From Variovorax paradoxus (GTDB lineage Bacteria; Pseudomonadota; Gammaproteobacteria; Burkholderiales; Burkholderiaceae_C): a stretch of DNA of 64,000 nucleotides. A model generated the notes under the pieces. The model did not search any database. It was not told the DNA's origin and saw only the letters and a program-made list of their open reading frames with translations. A program made the translations under genes and the position numbers. Location of the stretch: positions 62,001 through 126,000 of the forward strand of contig NZ_JXQQ01000010.1 in the NCBI RefSeq assembly GCF_000834655.1, in the 5' to 3' direction. This document shows positions 36,718 through 46,613 of the stretch, one piece after another (position 1 is the stretch's first letter; the number at the start of each line of letters is the position of its first letter).

Positions 36718-38172
36718 TCAAACGCCCAGGATCGAGACGGCCTTCGTGTTGAGGTAAGCCTCGAGCGCCTCGGGGCCGCCTTCCGAACCGTAGCCCGAAT
36801 CCTTCACGCCGCCGAACGGCATTTCCGGCGACGGGGTGGCGGGCTGGTTGATCCAGAGCATGCCGAGTTCGAGCTTCTGGCTCAGCAGGTGCGCGTTCTT
36901 GATCGACTTGGTGAAGGCGTAGCCGGCCAGGCCGAAAGGCAGGCGGTTGGCTTCGGCGATGGCTTCGTCGAGCGTGTCGAAACCGCGGATCGCGGCGATG
37001 GGGCCGAAAGGCTCGTTGTTGAACACGTCGGCGTCCAGCGGCACGTCGGTCAGCACGGTGGGGGCGAAGAAGTTGCCCGAGTCGCCGACGCGTTCGCCGC
37101 CAGCGGCCACGGTGGCGCCCTTCTTGCGCGCATCGTCCAGCACGTGGGCCATGGCCGTGAGGCGGCGTGCGTTGGCCAGCGGTCCGATGGTCGTGCCTTC
37201 GGCGAGGCCGTCGCCCAGCTTCAGCCCTTCGGTGTACTTGACCAGCGTGCGGGCGAATTCCTCGCGCAGGCTGTTGTGCACCAGGAAACGGGTCGGCGAG
37301 ATGCAGACCTGGCCGGCATTGCGGAACTTGGCGGCACCGGCAGCCTTGACGGCCAGGGCGACGTCGGCGTCTTCCGCCACGATCACCGGCGCGTGGCCGC
37401 CCAGTTCCATCGTGACGCGCTTCATGTGCGAGCCGGCCAGTGCGGCCAGTTGCTTGCCCACCGGGGTCGAGCCGGTGAAGGTGACCTTGCGGATGATCGG
37501 GTGGGCGATCAGGTAGTTCGAGATTTCGGCGGGGTTGCCGAACACGAGGCCCACGGTGCCGGGCGGAATGCCGGCGTCGACGAAGGCCTGCAGCAGCGCG
37601 GCGGGCGAGGCCGGGGTTTCTTCAGGCGCCTTCACCAGGAACGAGCAGCCGGTGGCCAATGCGGCGCCGAGCTTGCGCACGATCTGGTTGATCGGGAAGT
37701 TCCACGGCGTGAACGCGGCGACGGGGCCGAGCGGCTCCTTCAGCACGAGTTGCTGAGCGGCCAGGTTGCGCGAGGGCACGATGCGGCCATAGACGCGGCG
37801 GCCTTCGTCGGCGAACCATTCGATGATGTCGGCGGCGGCCAGCGTCTCGCCCTTGGCTTCGGCGAGCGGCTTGCCCTGTTCTTGCGTCAGCAGCTTGGCG
37901 ATGTCGCCGGCGCGTTCGCGGATGAGGCCCGCGGCGCGGCGCATGACGGCGGCGCGCTCGTTGGCGGGGGTGTTGCGCCATTTTTCGAAGCCGCGCTGGG
38001 CGGCGGCCAGGGCGCGGTCCAGGTCGGCGATGCTGGCATGCGCCACCTTGCCGATGGCCTTGCCGGTGGCGGGGTTCACGACGTCCAGCGTCTTGCCGCC
38101 GGTGGCATCGACCCATTCGTTGTCGATCAGCAGGCGGGTGTCGGTGTAGGTGGCGGATAGGAAAGGGGTCAT
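36718..38172 (-). CDS. NAD(P)-dependent succinate-semialdehyde dehydrogenase
   Basis: Predicted 484 residues from the ATG at 38172; an in-frame GTG at 38205, just after the dctM stop, is the alternative. It is an aldehyde dehydrogenase of the GabD group: [40 protein letters not shown] with the catalytic Glu, [12 protein letters not shown] with the catalytic Cys, and EPFGPIAAI. It oxidises succinate semialdehyde to succinate. As the last gene of a leftward unit that begins with a 4-hydroxybutyrate-dehydrogenase-like enzyme, it probably completes a route from 4-hydroxybutyrate to the TCA cycle. Confidence 0.92.
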   Translation of the reverse strand: MTPFLSATYTDTRLLIDNEWVDATGGKTLDVVNPATGKAIGKVAHASIADLDRALAAAQRGFEKWRNTPANERAAVMRRAAGLIRERAGDIAKLLTQEQGKPLAEAKGETLAAADIIEWFADEGRRVYGRIVPSRNLAAQQLVLKEPLGPVAAFTPWNFPINQIVRKLGAALATGCSFLVKAPEETPASPAALLQAFVDAGIPPGTVGLVFGNPAEISNYLIAHPIIRKVTFTGSTPVGKQLAALAGSHMKRVTMELGGHAPVIVAEDADVALAVKAAGAAKFRNAGQVCISPTRFLVHNSLREEFARTLVKYTEGLKLGDGLAEGTTIGPLANARRLTAMAHVLDDARKKGATVAAGGERVGDSGNFFAPTVLTDVPLDADVFNNEPFGPIAAIRGFDTLDEAIAEANRLPFGLAGYAFTKSIKNAHLLSQKLELGMLWINQPATPSPEMPFGGVKDSGYGSEGGPEALEAYLNTKAVSILGV

Positions 38173-38208
38173 GGTGTCGGACGCGGAAAATTTGGAGGAG
38201 CCCACGGC

Positions 38209-39486
38209 TCAGCGCAGCCAGCTGGCGGGTACGAGGATCAGTTGCGGAAACAGCACGAAGAGAAACATCAATGCCGTGAGCGACAGCAGGAACGGCCACA
38301 CGCCCTGGATCACGCTGTCGAGGCTGACCCGCGCCGTGCCGGCCACGACGTTGAGCACGGTGCCCACCGGCGGCGTCAGGAGGCCGATGGCGTTGTTCAT
38401 GATGAACATCACGCCGAAGTACACCGGATCGATGCCCGCCTTGGTGATCACCGGCATGAGGATGGGCGTCATGATCAGCACGGTGGGCATCAAATCGAGC
38501 GCAGTGCCTACGATGATCACCAAGACCATGATCACGAACATCAGCAGGATCTTGTTGTCCACGAAGGGCTCCAGCAGCTCGGTCACCTGCGCCGGGATGT
38601 TGGCGATGGTGATGAGCCAGGCCGACACCAGCGCACAGGCCACCAGGAACAGCACGGTACTCGATGTCTTGGCGGCGCTGAGCACCAGCTCGGGCATGCG
38701 CTTGAAGTGCAGTTCGCGATAGACGAAGCGGCCGACCACGAAGGCATAGACCACCGCCACCACCGCCGCCTCGGTCGGCGTGAACACGCCGAACTTCATC
38801 CCGCCGATGATCACGATGGGCAGCACCAGCGCCCAGATGCCGTCGAGCAGGCAGCGCAAGAGCTCCCGCACATCGAAGCGACGCACCGCCACGTTCCTCT
38901 CCTTCTTCGCGCACAGCCACCAGGTGGCCGTGAGCGTCAGCGCCATCATGATCCCGGGGAACAGGCCAGCCAGGAACAGCTTGGTGATCGACACCTGCGC
39001 GACCACGCCGAACACCACGATGGCGATTGAGGGCGGAATGACCGGCGCGATGATGCCGCCCGCGGCGATGAGGCCGGCCGCGCGCGGCACGTTGTAGCCT
39101 GCGTTGCGCATCATAGGGATCAGGAGCGCCGCAACCGCCGCGGTATCGGCCACCGCCGAGCCCGAGATGCTCGCGACCACCGTCGCCGCGATGATGGCCA
39201 CGTACCCCAGGCCGCCGCGCACATGGCCGACCATCGCGTCGGCCACCTTCACGATGCGGGACGACAGGCCGCCCGCGTTCATCAGCTCGCCGGCGAGCAT
39301 GAAGAAGGGCACGGCCATCAGCGGATAGTTGTTGACGCCCTCGAGCATGTTCTGCGCGAGGATCTGGGTGTCGAAGCTGCCCAGGTGCACCATGAGCGCG
39401 ACGCCGCACACGAGCAGCGCGAACGCAATGGGCATGCCGAAGGCCATGGCCCCCAACAGCGAGGTGATGAAGACGACGATGGTCAT
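38209..39486 (-). CDS. dctM: TRAP transporter large permease (DctM)
   Basis: Predicted 425 residues from the ATG at 39486; a GTG at 39516 is possible but lies across the dctQ stop. It is very hydrophobic with about 12 membrane segments. Family markers are MAVPFFMLAGELMNAGG, GGLGYVAIIAATVVASISGSAVAD and PPSIAIVVFGVVAQVSITKLFLAG. It is the sodium-coupled transport subunit of a TRAP system for organic acids, working with DctQ and the periplasmic DctP encoded in the same operon. Confidence 0.96.
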   Translation of the reverse strand: MTIVVFITSLLGAMAFGMPIAFALLVCGVALMVHLGSFDTQILAQNMLEGVNNYPLMAVPFFMLAGELMNAGGLSSRIVKVADAMVGHVRGGLGYVAIIAATVVASISGSAVADTAAVAALLIPMMRNAGYNVPRAAGLIAAGGIIAPVIPPSIAIVVFGVVAQVSITKLFLAGLFPGIMMALTLTATWWLCAKKERNVAVRRFDVRELLRCLLDGIWALVLPIVIIGGMKFGVFTPTEAAVVAVVYAFVVGRFVYRELHFKRMPELVLSAAKTSSTVLFLVACALVSAWLITIANIPAQVTELLEPFVDNKILLMFVIMVLVIIVGTALDLMPTVLIMTPILMPVITKAGIDPVYFGVMFIMNNAIGLLTPPVGTVLNVVAGTARVSLDSVIQGVWPFLLSLTALMFLFVLFPQLILVPASWLR

Positions 39487-39508
39487 GGGTGGTGTCTCTC
39501 GGGCTCGT

Positions 39509-40012
39509 TCATTCACCCGCGCTGGCGGTGTCGTTCACCAGCTCTTCGCGTGTCATCCGTCCGGTCAAGAGGCGCCAGAGCGACCGCGCCAAGATCAGCG
39601 CCATGCCCGCGCTGCTCACCAGGAGGCACGCATACACCAGGCCGATCGGCACGCCGGTGACCGGCGCGCGGTCGTCCATGCCGATCACCACCAGCTTCCA
39701 GCTTCCGTGCACCAGCATCAGACAGCAGGCGAGCGCGCCGAAGTCCGCGATCCCGCGGCAGATGCGCTGGCCCCGTTCGCCCAGGCGCGCGACGATGGTC
39801 GACATGCCCAGGTGCGCGTTGTCCTTCATCACCATCAGCGCGCCGATGAGCGTGAGCCACATGAAGACGAAGCGGGAGGCTTCTTCCGAAAAGACGATGC
39901 CCGAGTTGAAGGCGTAGCGCAGCACGACGTTGCCGAACACGAGGGCGACCATGACGGCCATCATCGCGATCATCAGGACGTTGGCGCCGCGCTCGAAGAG
40001 GCGGGAAAGCAT
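39509..40012 (-). CDS. dctQ: TRAP transporter small permease (DctQ)
   Basis: Predicted 167 residues with four membrane segments (around residues 13-34, 47-66, 87-107 and 128-150). The DctQ pattern FSEEASRFVFMWLTLIGALMVMKDNAHLGM is clear. It forms a complex with DctM in the inner membrane. The gene lies directly before dctM. Confidence 0.95.
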   Translation of the reverse strand: MLSRLFERGANVLMIAMMAVMVALVFGNVVLRYAFNSGIVFSEEASRFVFMWLTLIGALMVMKDNAHLGMSTIVARLGERGQRICRGIADFGALACCLMLVHGSWKLVVIGMDDRAPVTGVPIGLVYACLLVSSAGMALILARSLWRLLTGRMTREELVNDTASAGE

Positions 40013-40044
40013 GGTGAAAGTCTCCGGTTGTTGTCGTTGTTGTT

Positions 40045-40989
40045 TCAGCGGCCGCGAAGGCCGATGGCCTCGGCCGCATCGATGCGGTAGAAGCGCATCG
40101 CGTTGCCGCGCCAGACCGCATCGCGCGCGTCCTCGTCGAGTGCCTCAAGGCCTTCGGCCACGGTGCGCACCACCTCGGCGATCGGCGCGCGCAGCCCCGA
40201 CACCGGCAGGTTGCTAGCGAACATGCAGCGTTGCGCGCCGAAGATCCCGACGGTCTCCCGCACCACGCGTACCGTGCTCGCGGCGTCCCATGGCGCATCG
40301 GGCAGGCCGAACTCCGAGAGCTTCACGCAGACCTCCGGCAGCGCCGCCAGCGCGGTCATGCCGCGCCGCCAGATCGCCAGGCCCGCATCGCTGCGGTCCC
40401 ATGGCAGGCCGGCGTGCTCGACCGCCACCCGCAAGCCGGGAAAGCGCGCGATGGCTTCGGCCGCCTCTTCGAGGTGCCAGTACGGCACGCGCACATCCCA
40501 CAGCAGGTCGTGGCCGCGCAGGAGGCCGAGGCCAGCGAGCCAGCGTTCGTCCTGCAGCGTGCCCGGCTCGCCGCGCACGCTGTGATCGGGCGCGCGCGAG
40601 ATGCGCGGCTTGCAGCGCACGCCGCGCACCAGCGGCCACGCTATGTGCTGGCGAATCTGCGCATCGGCATCGGGCGCGAGGAACTCGACGTTCGCGATCA
40701 CCGCGTTCGGAAAACCGTGCGCCGCATGCACGGCGTGCAGCCACCGCGTCTCGTCCAGCGATTCGGCGCGCGAGCGCTCGGCCTCGACGTGCACGGTCGC
40801 CACGACGGGCAGGTCTTCGACGGCCGCGCGGTAGTCGTCCACGCCGAAGTCGCGCCGCAGCACGGCGTAGTCGCCGAGAAAGAACGCATCGGCGTCGTAG
40901 CCCTCCTGCAGCCACGGGAAGTGGCCTTCGGACAGGTGCCAGAGATGGTGGTGCGCGTCGACGACGGCGCGGGGCAGCAGCGTGCTCAT
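40045..40989 (-). CDS. Amidohydrolase family 2 (lactonase-type) hydrolase
   Basis: Predicted 314 residues. It is a TIM-barrel hydrolase of the amidohydrolase-2 group with VDAHHHLWHLSEGHFPWLQ at the N-terminus (HxH metal ligands), ATVHVEAE, RVAVEHAGLPWDR and MFASNLPVSGL with the late catalytic Asp position replaced by neighbouring residues. Relatives hydrolyse sugar or aromatic lactones. It lies between dctP and dctQ in the same operon, so it probably opens a lactone or cleaves an ester imported by the TRAP system. A paralogue is encoded at 47645-48571 in the divergent operon. Confidence 0.85.
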   Translation of the reverse strand: MSTLLPRAVVDAHHHLWHLSEGHFPWLQEGYDADAFFLGDYAVLRRDFGVDDYRAAVEDLPVVATVHVEAERSRAESLDETRWLHAVHAAHGFPNAVIANVEFLAPDADAQIRQHIAWPLVRGVRCKPRISRAPDHSVRGEPGTLQDERWLAGLGLLRGHDLLWDVRVPYWHLEEAAEAIARFPGLRVAVEHAGLPWDRSDAGLAIWRRGMTALAALPEVCVKLSEFGLPDAPWDAASTVRVVRETVGIFGAQRCMFASNLPVSGLRAPIAEVVRTVAEGLEALDEDARDAVWRGNAMRFYRIDAAEAIGLRGR

Positions 40990-41007
40990 AAATTCTTGCG
41001 CCTCGTG

Positions 41008-42000
41008 TCAGGGTTGCGCATCCATGGCCTTGAGCACCGCATCGCCGTTCTTCTCGATGTAGAGCTTGCGCGTTTCTTCGCGCACCACCTGGCGGATGCT
41101 CGCGACGTCAGGGTTTTCGTTGACCTGCATGCCCTTGGCGCGCAGCTGGGCGATGGCTTCCTTCTCGCCGTCGTTGTTGAGCTTGCGCTGGAATTTCGCG
41201 GCAGTTGCGGCCTCCTCCAGGACGACCTTCTGGAACTCGGGCTTGAGCCCATCGAAGCGCGCCTTGTTCATGATCACCACCAGCGGCGTGTAGGCGTGGC
41301 GCGTGAGCGAGAGGTACTTCTGCACCTCGTACATCTTTGATGAGAGCATCAGCGTGGGCGGGTTCTCCTGCCCATCGACCGCGCCGGACTCGAGCGCGCC
41401 GAACACTTCGGCGAAAGGCATCGGCTGCGGGTTGGCGCCCAGCAGCTGGAAGGCTTTGAGGTGCGACGGATTCGGCGTGGTGCGGATCTTCAGGCCCTTG
41501 ATGTCGGCCGCGTTGTTGATCGGCCGCTTGTTGTTGCCCAGGCTGCGAAAGCCGATCTCCCAGAACGCCAGCCCCTTGATCTGGTGCGCCGCCAGTTCAT
41601 CTAGCAGCGACCGGCCCACCGGGCCGTCGAGCGTGCGGTAGGCCTGCTGCGCATCGGCGAACTGATAAGGCAGGTCGAGCGCGTTGAGCCGGGGCGCAAG
41701 GCCGGTAACGAATGGGTTGCCGGTCGCGCCGATGTCGATGGTGCCGCTGCGCACGCCGGTCACCAGCGTCACGTCGTTGCCCAGCTGGCTGTTGGCAAAG
41801 ACCTGGATCTCCACGCCACCCTGCGTGCGCTCCTTCACGCGCCTGGCGAATTCGAGCGCAGCCTTGTGCTGCGAATCAGTCTCGGGCACGGTGTGGCTGA
41901 AACGCAGCTTCACGGGCGATTGCGCAGCAGCGGTGCCTGCTGCAAAGGCCATCGTCACCGCCAGCAGTACCGATGAAAGCGCCTTGAGGTTCTTGTTCAT
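41008..42000 (-). CDS. dctP: TRAP transporter substrate-binding protein (DctP)
   Basis: Predicted 330 residues with a signal peptide cut after GTAAA. The DctP family signature is visible: KLRFSHTVPETDSQHKAALEFAR, VFANSQLGNDVTLVTGVRSG, KIRTTPNPSHLKAFQLLGANPQPM, FAEVFGALESGAVDGQENPP. It captures an organic acid in the periplasm and hands it to DctQM. The family usually binds its ligand through a conserved Arg, here in the LKIRTTPN region. Confidence 0.95.
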   Translation of the reverse strand: MNKNLKALSSVLLAVTMAFAAGTAAAQSPVKLRFSHTVPETDSQHKAALEFARRVKERTQGGVEIQVFANSQLGNDVTLVTGVRSGTIDIGATGNPFVTGLAPRLNALDLPYQFADAQQAYRTLDGPVGRSLLDELAAHQIKGLAFWEIGFRSLGNNKRPINNAADIKGLKIRTTPNPSHLKAFQLLGANPQPMPFAEVFGALESGAVDGQENPPTLMLSSKMYEVQKYLSLTRHAYTPLVVIMNKARFDGLKPEFQKVVLEEAATAAKFQRKLNNDGEKEAIAQLRAKGMQVNENPDVASIRQVVREETRKLYIEKNGDAVLKAMDAQP

Positions 42001-42048
42001 TTCTCTTGTCTCCTGTCGTTGAAATCTGCGGGCACGCGTCAGAGCACG

Positions 42049-43023
42049 TCAGACCGTGACCTTGGCTTCCTTGACCACCTGCGCCCACTTGTCCTTCTCG
42101 GTCGCGATGAACGCCGTGAACTTCGCGGCCGCGCCGCCGCCGTCTTCGGCGCCATAGCTCGCGAGCTTGGCGGCCACGTCGGGCATCGCGAGCACGCGGT
42201 TGAAGTCCTCGTTCATGCGTTGCACCATCTCGGGCGGCATCTGCGCCGGGCCGACGAGGCCATACCAGGTGCTGGCGTCGAAGCCGGGGTAGCCCAGTTC
42301 GGCCACCGTGGGCACCTGCGGGTGCGCCGGCGAGCGCTGCAGGCGCGTCTGCGCGAGCGCCACGAGCTTGCCGCTGGCCACATGCGGCGTGGCCGAGGTC
42401 ATGGTCTCGAAGCTGTAGTCGATCTGCCCGCCGATCAGGTCGGTGAGCATCGGCCCCGAGCCGCGGTAGGGCACATGCAGCGCATCGACCTTCGCGCGCA
42501 GCTTGAAGAGCTCGATGGCCATGTGCTGCGAGGCGCCCGTGCCCGAGGAGCCGAAAGTCACCGTGCCGGGCTTGGCGCGGCACAGCGCCACCAGGTCCTT
42601 CACCGTGCGCGCCGGCTGGCTCGGGTTGCAGATCAGCAGGTTGGGCGTGACGCCCACCAGCACCAGCGGCGTGAAGTCGCGCTCCACCACGTAGCCCAGC
42701 GTGGGGTAGAGCGCGGGCGCGATCGCGTGGTTGCTGATGTTGGTCATCAGCAGCACGGTGCCGTTGGCCGGCTGCTTGGCGACGTACTCCGCAGCGATCA
42801 CCCCGCCCGCGCCGGCCTTGTTTTCGACCGTGACCGGCACGCCCCAGGCGGTGGCGAGCTTCTGCGCCATCACGCGCGCCATCACGTCGGTGCCGCCGCC
42901 GGGCGGAAAGCCCACGACGATGCGCACCGGCGCGGTGGGCAGCGGCGATGCCGCGGCGAAAAAGGGAACGGCTGCCGCGGCGGTTGCCGCGAGGCCCGAA
43001 GCGATGAAGTGGCGTCTTTGCAT
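42049..43023 (-). CDS. Bug/TctC substrate-binding protein
   Basis: Predicted 324 residues from the ATG at 43023; the longer frame upstream is the antisense-like Arg-rich extension. The N-terminus RRHFIASGLAATAAAAVPFF resembles a Tat-type signal with paired Arg, followed by VRIVVGFPPGGGTDVMARV, VTVENKAGAGGVIAAEY and FGSSGTGASQHMA. It is a periplasmic carboxylate receptor. It shares an operon with a complete TRAP system, so this pathway has two different receptor types and only one recognisable permease. Confidence 0.94.
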   Translation of the reverse strand: MQRRHFIASGLAATAAAAVPFFAAASPLPTAPVRIVVGFPPGGGTDVMARVMAQKLATAWGVPVTVENKAGAGGVIAAEYVAKQPANGTVLLMTNISNHAIAPALYPTLGYVVERDFTPLVLVGVTPNLLICNPSQPARTVKDLVALCRAKPGTVTFGSSGTGASQHMAIELFKLRAKVDALHVPYRGSGPMLTDLIGGQIDYSFETMTSATPHVASGKLVALAQTRLQRSPAHPQVPTVAELGYPGFDASTWYGLVGPAQMPPEMVQRMNEDFNRVLAMPDVAAKLASYGAEDGGGAAAKFTAFIATEKDKWAQVVKEAKVTV

Positions 43024-43085
43024 GGTGCGTTTGTCTCCGTCTTTTTTGGGAATGAATCCGTTGGCCGCGTGCCGGCCCCGCGCGC

Positions 43086-44225
43086 CTACATCGACGCGGC
43101 CAGCATCGCCTCGTAGTCGGCGGGGCTCGCCTCGCGCGGGTTGGTCTTGTGGCAGTGGTCCTTGAGCGCGCCTTCGATCACGCGCGGAAAGATCCCGGGC
43201 GAAACGTCCAGCGCCGCGAGCCCGGTCGGCAAACCGAGCCGCTGGCTCATGGCGTGGATCGCGGGCGCCACCTCGTCGGCGCCGGCCAGGCCCATGGCCT
43301 GCGCCATGCGCGCGAGCCGCTCGTCCTTCTGCATCGAAGGCGCCTTCGCGTTGAAGTGGATCACCGCGGGCAGCAGGATCGCGTTGAGCGTGCCGTGGTG
43401 CAGGCGCGGCACCAGCCCGCCCATCGCGTGGCTCAGGCTGTGCACGCAACCCAGGCCCTTCTGGAACGCGAGCGCGCCCTGCATCGAGGCGCTCATCATG
43501 TTCAGCCTCGCCTCGCGGTCACCGGGCGTGGCGGTCGCGCGCTCGATGTGGCGCCACGCGCGGCGCAGGCCATCCAGCGCGATGCCGTCGGCCGGCGGGT
43601 TGAAGGCGGGCGCCATGAAGGTCTCCATGCAGTGCGCGATCGCGTCCATGCCGGTGGCCGCGGTCAGCATCGGCGGCAGGCCGAGCGTGAGCTCGGGGTC
43701 GCACAGCGCCACGCGCGGCACGAGGTATGGCGAAAGCACGCCGACCTTGCGGCCGTCGTCCAGGATCAGCACCGCGCCGCGGCCGACCTCGCTGCCGGTG
43801 CCGGCGGTGGTGGGCACCGCGATGACCGGCGCGGTGGCGGCGGTGATGCGCGCAGCGCCGCCCTCGATCGCGGCGAAGGACTTGAGCGGCCCCTCGTGCG
43901 TGGCGCACACCGCCACGCCCTTGGCCAGGTCGATGGCCGAGCCGCCACCAACCGCGACGATGCCGTCGCAACCGTGCGCCGCGTACATCGCCACGGCGGC
44001 GCGCATCGCGGCCTCGGTGGGGTTGGACGGCGTGCCGTCGAACACCACGAACGCGCGGCCCGCGCCGAGCTCCGCGGTGACGTGGTCGAGCACGCCCGCA
44101 GCGCGCACGCCGGCGTCGGTCACGACCAGCGGGCGGCGGATGCCGATGCGGTCGCACTCCTGCGCGAGCAGTTGCACCGCGCCGAAGTCGATCTGGATCT
44201 GGGTGATGTAGTTGATGAGGGCCAT
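43086..44225 (-). CDS. Iron-containing alcohol dehydrogenase, 4-hydroxybutyrate dehydrogenase-like
   Basis: Predicted 379 residues. It is a group III iron-dependent alcohol dehydrogenase: TPSNPTEAAMRAAV, GCDGIVAVGGGSAIDLAKG for NAD binding, TTAGTGSEVGRGAVL, and the metal-binding region TAATGMDAIAHCMETFMAP with GCVHSLSHAMGGL. The N-terminus (INYITQIQIDFGAVQLLAQE) and C-terminus (HCHKTNPREAS) closely resemble the 4-hydroxybutyrate dehydrogenase of Cupriavidus as remembered. Oxidation of 4-hydroxybutyrate would give succinate semialdehyde, the substrate of the dehydrogenase at the end of this operon. Maleylacetate reductase is the main alternative. Confidence 0.85.
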   Translation of the reverse strand: MALINYITQIQIDFGAVQLLAQECDRIGIRRPLVVTDAGVRAAGVLDHVTAELGAGRAFVVFDGTPSNPTEAAMRAAVAMYAAHGCDGIVAVGGGSAIDLAKGVAVCATHEGPLKSFAAIEGGAARITAATAPVIAVPTTAGTGSEVGRGAVLILDDGRKVGVLSPYLVPRVALCDPELTLGLPPMLTAATGMDAIAHCMETFMAPAFNPPADGIALDGLRRAWRHIERATATPGDREARLNMMSASMQGALAFQKGLGCVHSLSHAMGGLVPRLHHGTLNAILLPAVIHFNAKAPSMQKDERLARMAQAMGLAGADEVAPAIHAMSQRLGLPTGLAALDVSPGIFPRVIEGALKDHCHKTNPREASPADYEAMLAASM

Positions 44226-44500
44226 GCGGTCTCCGGTTCGCTGTGTTCCAGGTGCTCGATGTGCTCGAGGGTTCGTTGTGGGGCGCGAGTCTAGGAGCGG
44301 CCCGGTGGCGCGGCAACGTGGAATTACTTGAAGTGCGGCCGAGAAAAATTCACAAGGCCGGGGCCCTGTCATGGCGCGAGTTTTTCTTGAACGCTGCCCC
44401 AGTTTTTTTCGTTTGGCTGCGCTCCGCGCGCTCCCTAGACTTCGCCGCATTCGCAACCCGGCCTCCTTGCCGCAGGCCCCAACGAAAGAGACACACTCGC
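44226..44500. promoter_or_regulatory. Divergent promoter region of the two catabolic operons
   Basis: It lies between the leftward alcohol dehydrogenase and the rightward enoyl-CoA hydratase. It contains CGAGAAAA at 44340-44347, identical to one arm of the inverted repeat in front of the LysR gene (49611-49618), 9 bases after a weak second arm. This suggests control by that LysR protein. No clear sigma-70 hexamers were assigned. Confidence 0.5.
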
Positions 44501-45280
44501 ATGACTTCCCTGATCCAGGTCGAGCGCGACGACCGCATCGCCACCGTCGTCCTCAACAAGCCCGACAAGATGAACGCCATGGACAAGTCCATGTGGCAGG
44601 GCCTCACGGACGCGTTCGCCGAGCTTTCGGCCGACGACGACCTGCGCTGCGTGGTGCTGCGCGGCGCCGGCGGCAAGGCCTTCTCGGCGGGCGCCGACAT
44701 CGAGGAGTTCCGCACCAGCCGCGCGAACGCGGCGCAGGCCGCGGCCTACGGCGAGATCACGCACCGCGCGATGCATGCCATCGCCCACAGCAAGCACCCC
44801 ACCGTCGCAGTGATCGAGGGCGCGTGCGTCGGCGGCGGGCTGGAGATCGCCTCGGTGTGCGACATGCGCATCTGCGGCAATTCCAGCCGCTTCGGCGTGC
44901 CGGTCAACAAGCTGGGGCTGGTGATGTCCTTCGGCGAGCTGGGCGGCCTGGTGAACCTGGTCGGCAGCGCGATCGCTCTGGAGATCGTGCTCGAAGGCCG
45001 CGTTTTCGATGCCAGGGAGGCGCTCGAGAAGCGGCTGGTCAATCGCGTGGTGGACGACACCGAGGTACTCGAGCAGGGCTACGCCGCCGCGCGGCGCATC
45101 GCCGCGGGCGCGCCGCTGGTGGCGCGCTGGCACAAGCAGTTCGTGCGCCGCCTGGCCGAGCCCGCGCCGCTGACCGATGCCGAGAACGCCGAGGCTTACG
45201 CCTGCTTCGACACCGAGGACTTCCAGATCGGCTTCCAGGCCTTCCTGGCCAAGGCCCGGCCCGTGTTCACCGGCCGCTGA
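44501..45280 (+). CDS. Enoyl-CoA hydratase/isomerase family protein
   Basis: Predicted 259 residues from the ATG at 44501. The crotonase fold shows ATVVLNKPDKMNAMD, the oxyanion-hole segments AFSAGADIEEF and GACVGGGLEIASVCDMRI, and GVPVNKLGLVMSFGE. It hydrates or isomerises an acyl-CoA. It is first in a rightward operon with a CoA-transferase, which would activate the acid to its CoA ester before this step. Confidence 0.93.
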   Translation: MTSLIQVERDDRIATVVLNKPDKMNAMDKSMWQGLTDAFAELSADDDLRCVVLRGAGGKAFSAGADIEEFRTSRANAAQAAAYGEITHRAMHAIAHSKHPTVAVIEGACVGGGLEIASVCDMRICGNSSRFGVPVNKLGLVMSFGELGGLVNLVGSAIALEIVLEGRVFDAREALEKRLVNRVVDDTEVLEQGYAAARRIAAGAPLVARWHKQFVRRLAEPAPLTDAENAEAYACFDTEDFQIGFQAFLAKARPVFTGR

Positions 45281-45321
45281 GCCTTTCGATCGCGCCCTCA
45301 CACAACACACGGAGCACCTGC

Positions 45322-46563
45322 GTGTCCCTTCCTCTTCCTCTCTCCCGGATCAAGGTCCTCGACGTCAGCCAGATCATGGCTGGCCCCTTCTGCTGCATGC
45401 TGCTCGGCGACATGGGGGCGGACGTGATCAAGGTCGAGACGCCCGGAATCGGCGACCAGACGCGCCGCTCCATGGGCTTTCGCCTGAAGGGCGCCGACAG
45501 CGGCGGCTTCCTGGCGCTCAACCGCAACAAGCGCAGCGTCGAGATCGACCTGAAGAACCCCGCCGGCCTCGAAGCCTTCTACGCGCTCGTGAAAGACGCC
45601 GACGTGCTGGTGGAGAACAACCGCCCCGGCGTGGCCGCGCGGCTGAAGATCGACTACCCCACGCTGCGCGAGCTCAACCCGCGTCTCGTGTACGCGAGCA
45701 TCTCCGGCTTCGGCCAGACCGGTCCCTGGGCCAAGCGCCCGGGCCTGGACCTGATCGCGCAGGCGATGACCGGCGTCATGAGCGTGATGGGCCATGCGGG
45801 CGAGGCGCCGGTGAAGTCGGCGATTCCGCTGGCCGACCTGGGCGCGGGCCTGTTCGCGGCCTACGGCATCCTGAGCGCGGTGATCGGCCGCGGCCTTACA
45901 GGAGAAGGACAGTTCGTCGACGCTTCGCTCTTCGAGACGGCGATGAGCCTGTCGGTGTGGGAGTCGGCCGAGTACTGGGGCACGGGCGAGGTGCCGGTGC
46001 CCATCGGCAGCGCCAACCGCATGAGCGCGCCCTACCAGGCGGTGCGCGCCTCGGACCGCCACTTCGTGATCGGCGCGGCCAACCCGAAGCTGTGGACCGC
46101 GCTGTGCACGGTGATCGGCCGCGACGACCTCACCAAGGACGCGCGCTTTGCCGACAACGTGCTGCGCATCCGCAACCGGACGGTGCTGATCGAGGAGCTG
46201 GAGCGCGAGTTCGCGCGCCGCACGGCCAACGAATGGGTCGATGCGCTGCTGGCCGCGGGCGTGCCGGCCGCGCCGATCCTCGACTACGCCGAAGCGCTGG
46301 CGAGCGACCAGGCGGTGGCGCGCGAGATGGTGCTCAAGATCCAGCATCCGGTGGAAGGCGAAACCCGCGCGCTCGGATTTCCGGTCAAGCTCGGGGGCAC
46401 GCCGCAGCAGGTGCGCCATCCCGCGCCGCTGCTGGGCCAACACACCGACCAGGTGCTGGGGGAAATCGGCATGACGCCAGCAGCCATCGCGGCCTTGCGC
46501 CAGAGTGGCGCCTTCGGGGCCGTGACGGCGGCCGCGGCAGAGGCAGACGCGGCGGCGGACTGA
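45322..46563 (+). CDS. CaiB/BaiF family CoA-transferase (class III)
   Basis: Predicted 413 residues from a GTG at 45322 with GGAG upstream; there is no ATG in a sensible place. Family markers are LDVSQIMAGPFCCMLLGDMGADVIKVE, FLALNRNKRSVEIDLKNP, GFGQTGPWAKRPGLDLIAQAMTG with the nucleophilic Asp, and GEGQFVDASLFETAMSL. It moves CoA from a donor such as succinyl-CoA to a carboxylic acid. Its place between the enoyl-CoA hydratase and a Bug receptor suggests that it activates the imported acid. Confidence 0.95.
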   Translation: MSLPLPLSRIKVLDVSQIMAGPFCCMLLGDMGADVIKVETPGIGDQTRRSMGFRLKGADSGGFLALNRNKRSVEIDLKNPAGLEAFYALVKDADVLVENNRPGVAARLKIDYPTLRELNPRLVYASISGFGQTGPWAKRPGLDLIAQAMTGVMSVMGHAGEAPVKSAIPLADLGAGLFAAYGILSAVIGRGLTGEGQFVDASLFETAMSLSVWESAEYWGTGEVPVPIGSANRMSAPYQAVRASDRHFVIGAANPKLWTALCTVIGRDDLTKDARFADNVLRIRNRTVLIEELEREFARRTANEWVDALLAAGVPAAPILDYAEALASDQAVAREMVLKIQHPVEGETRALGFPVKLGGTPQQVRHPAPLLGQHTDQVLGEIGMTPAAIAALRQSGAFGAVTAAAAEADAAAD

Positions 46564-46613
46564 AGACACCCAAGCCGGACAGCACACAAAAACACGCGAA
46601 GGAGACAAGACAA

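Noticed and set aside
37622..39409. A 595-residue minus-strand frame overlapping dctM and the aldehyde dehydrogenase
   Set aside because: It runs in a shifted frame through two well-supported genes and is Arg and His-rich throughout.
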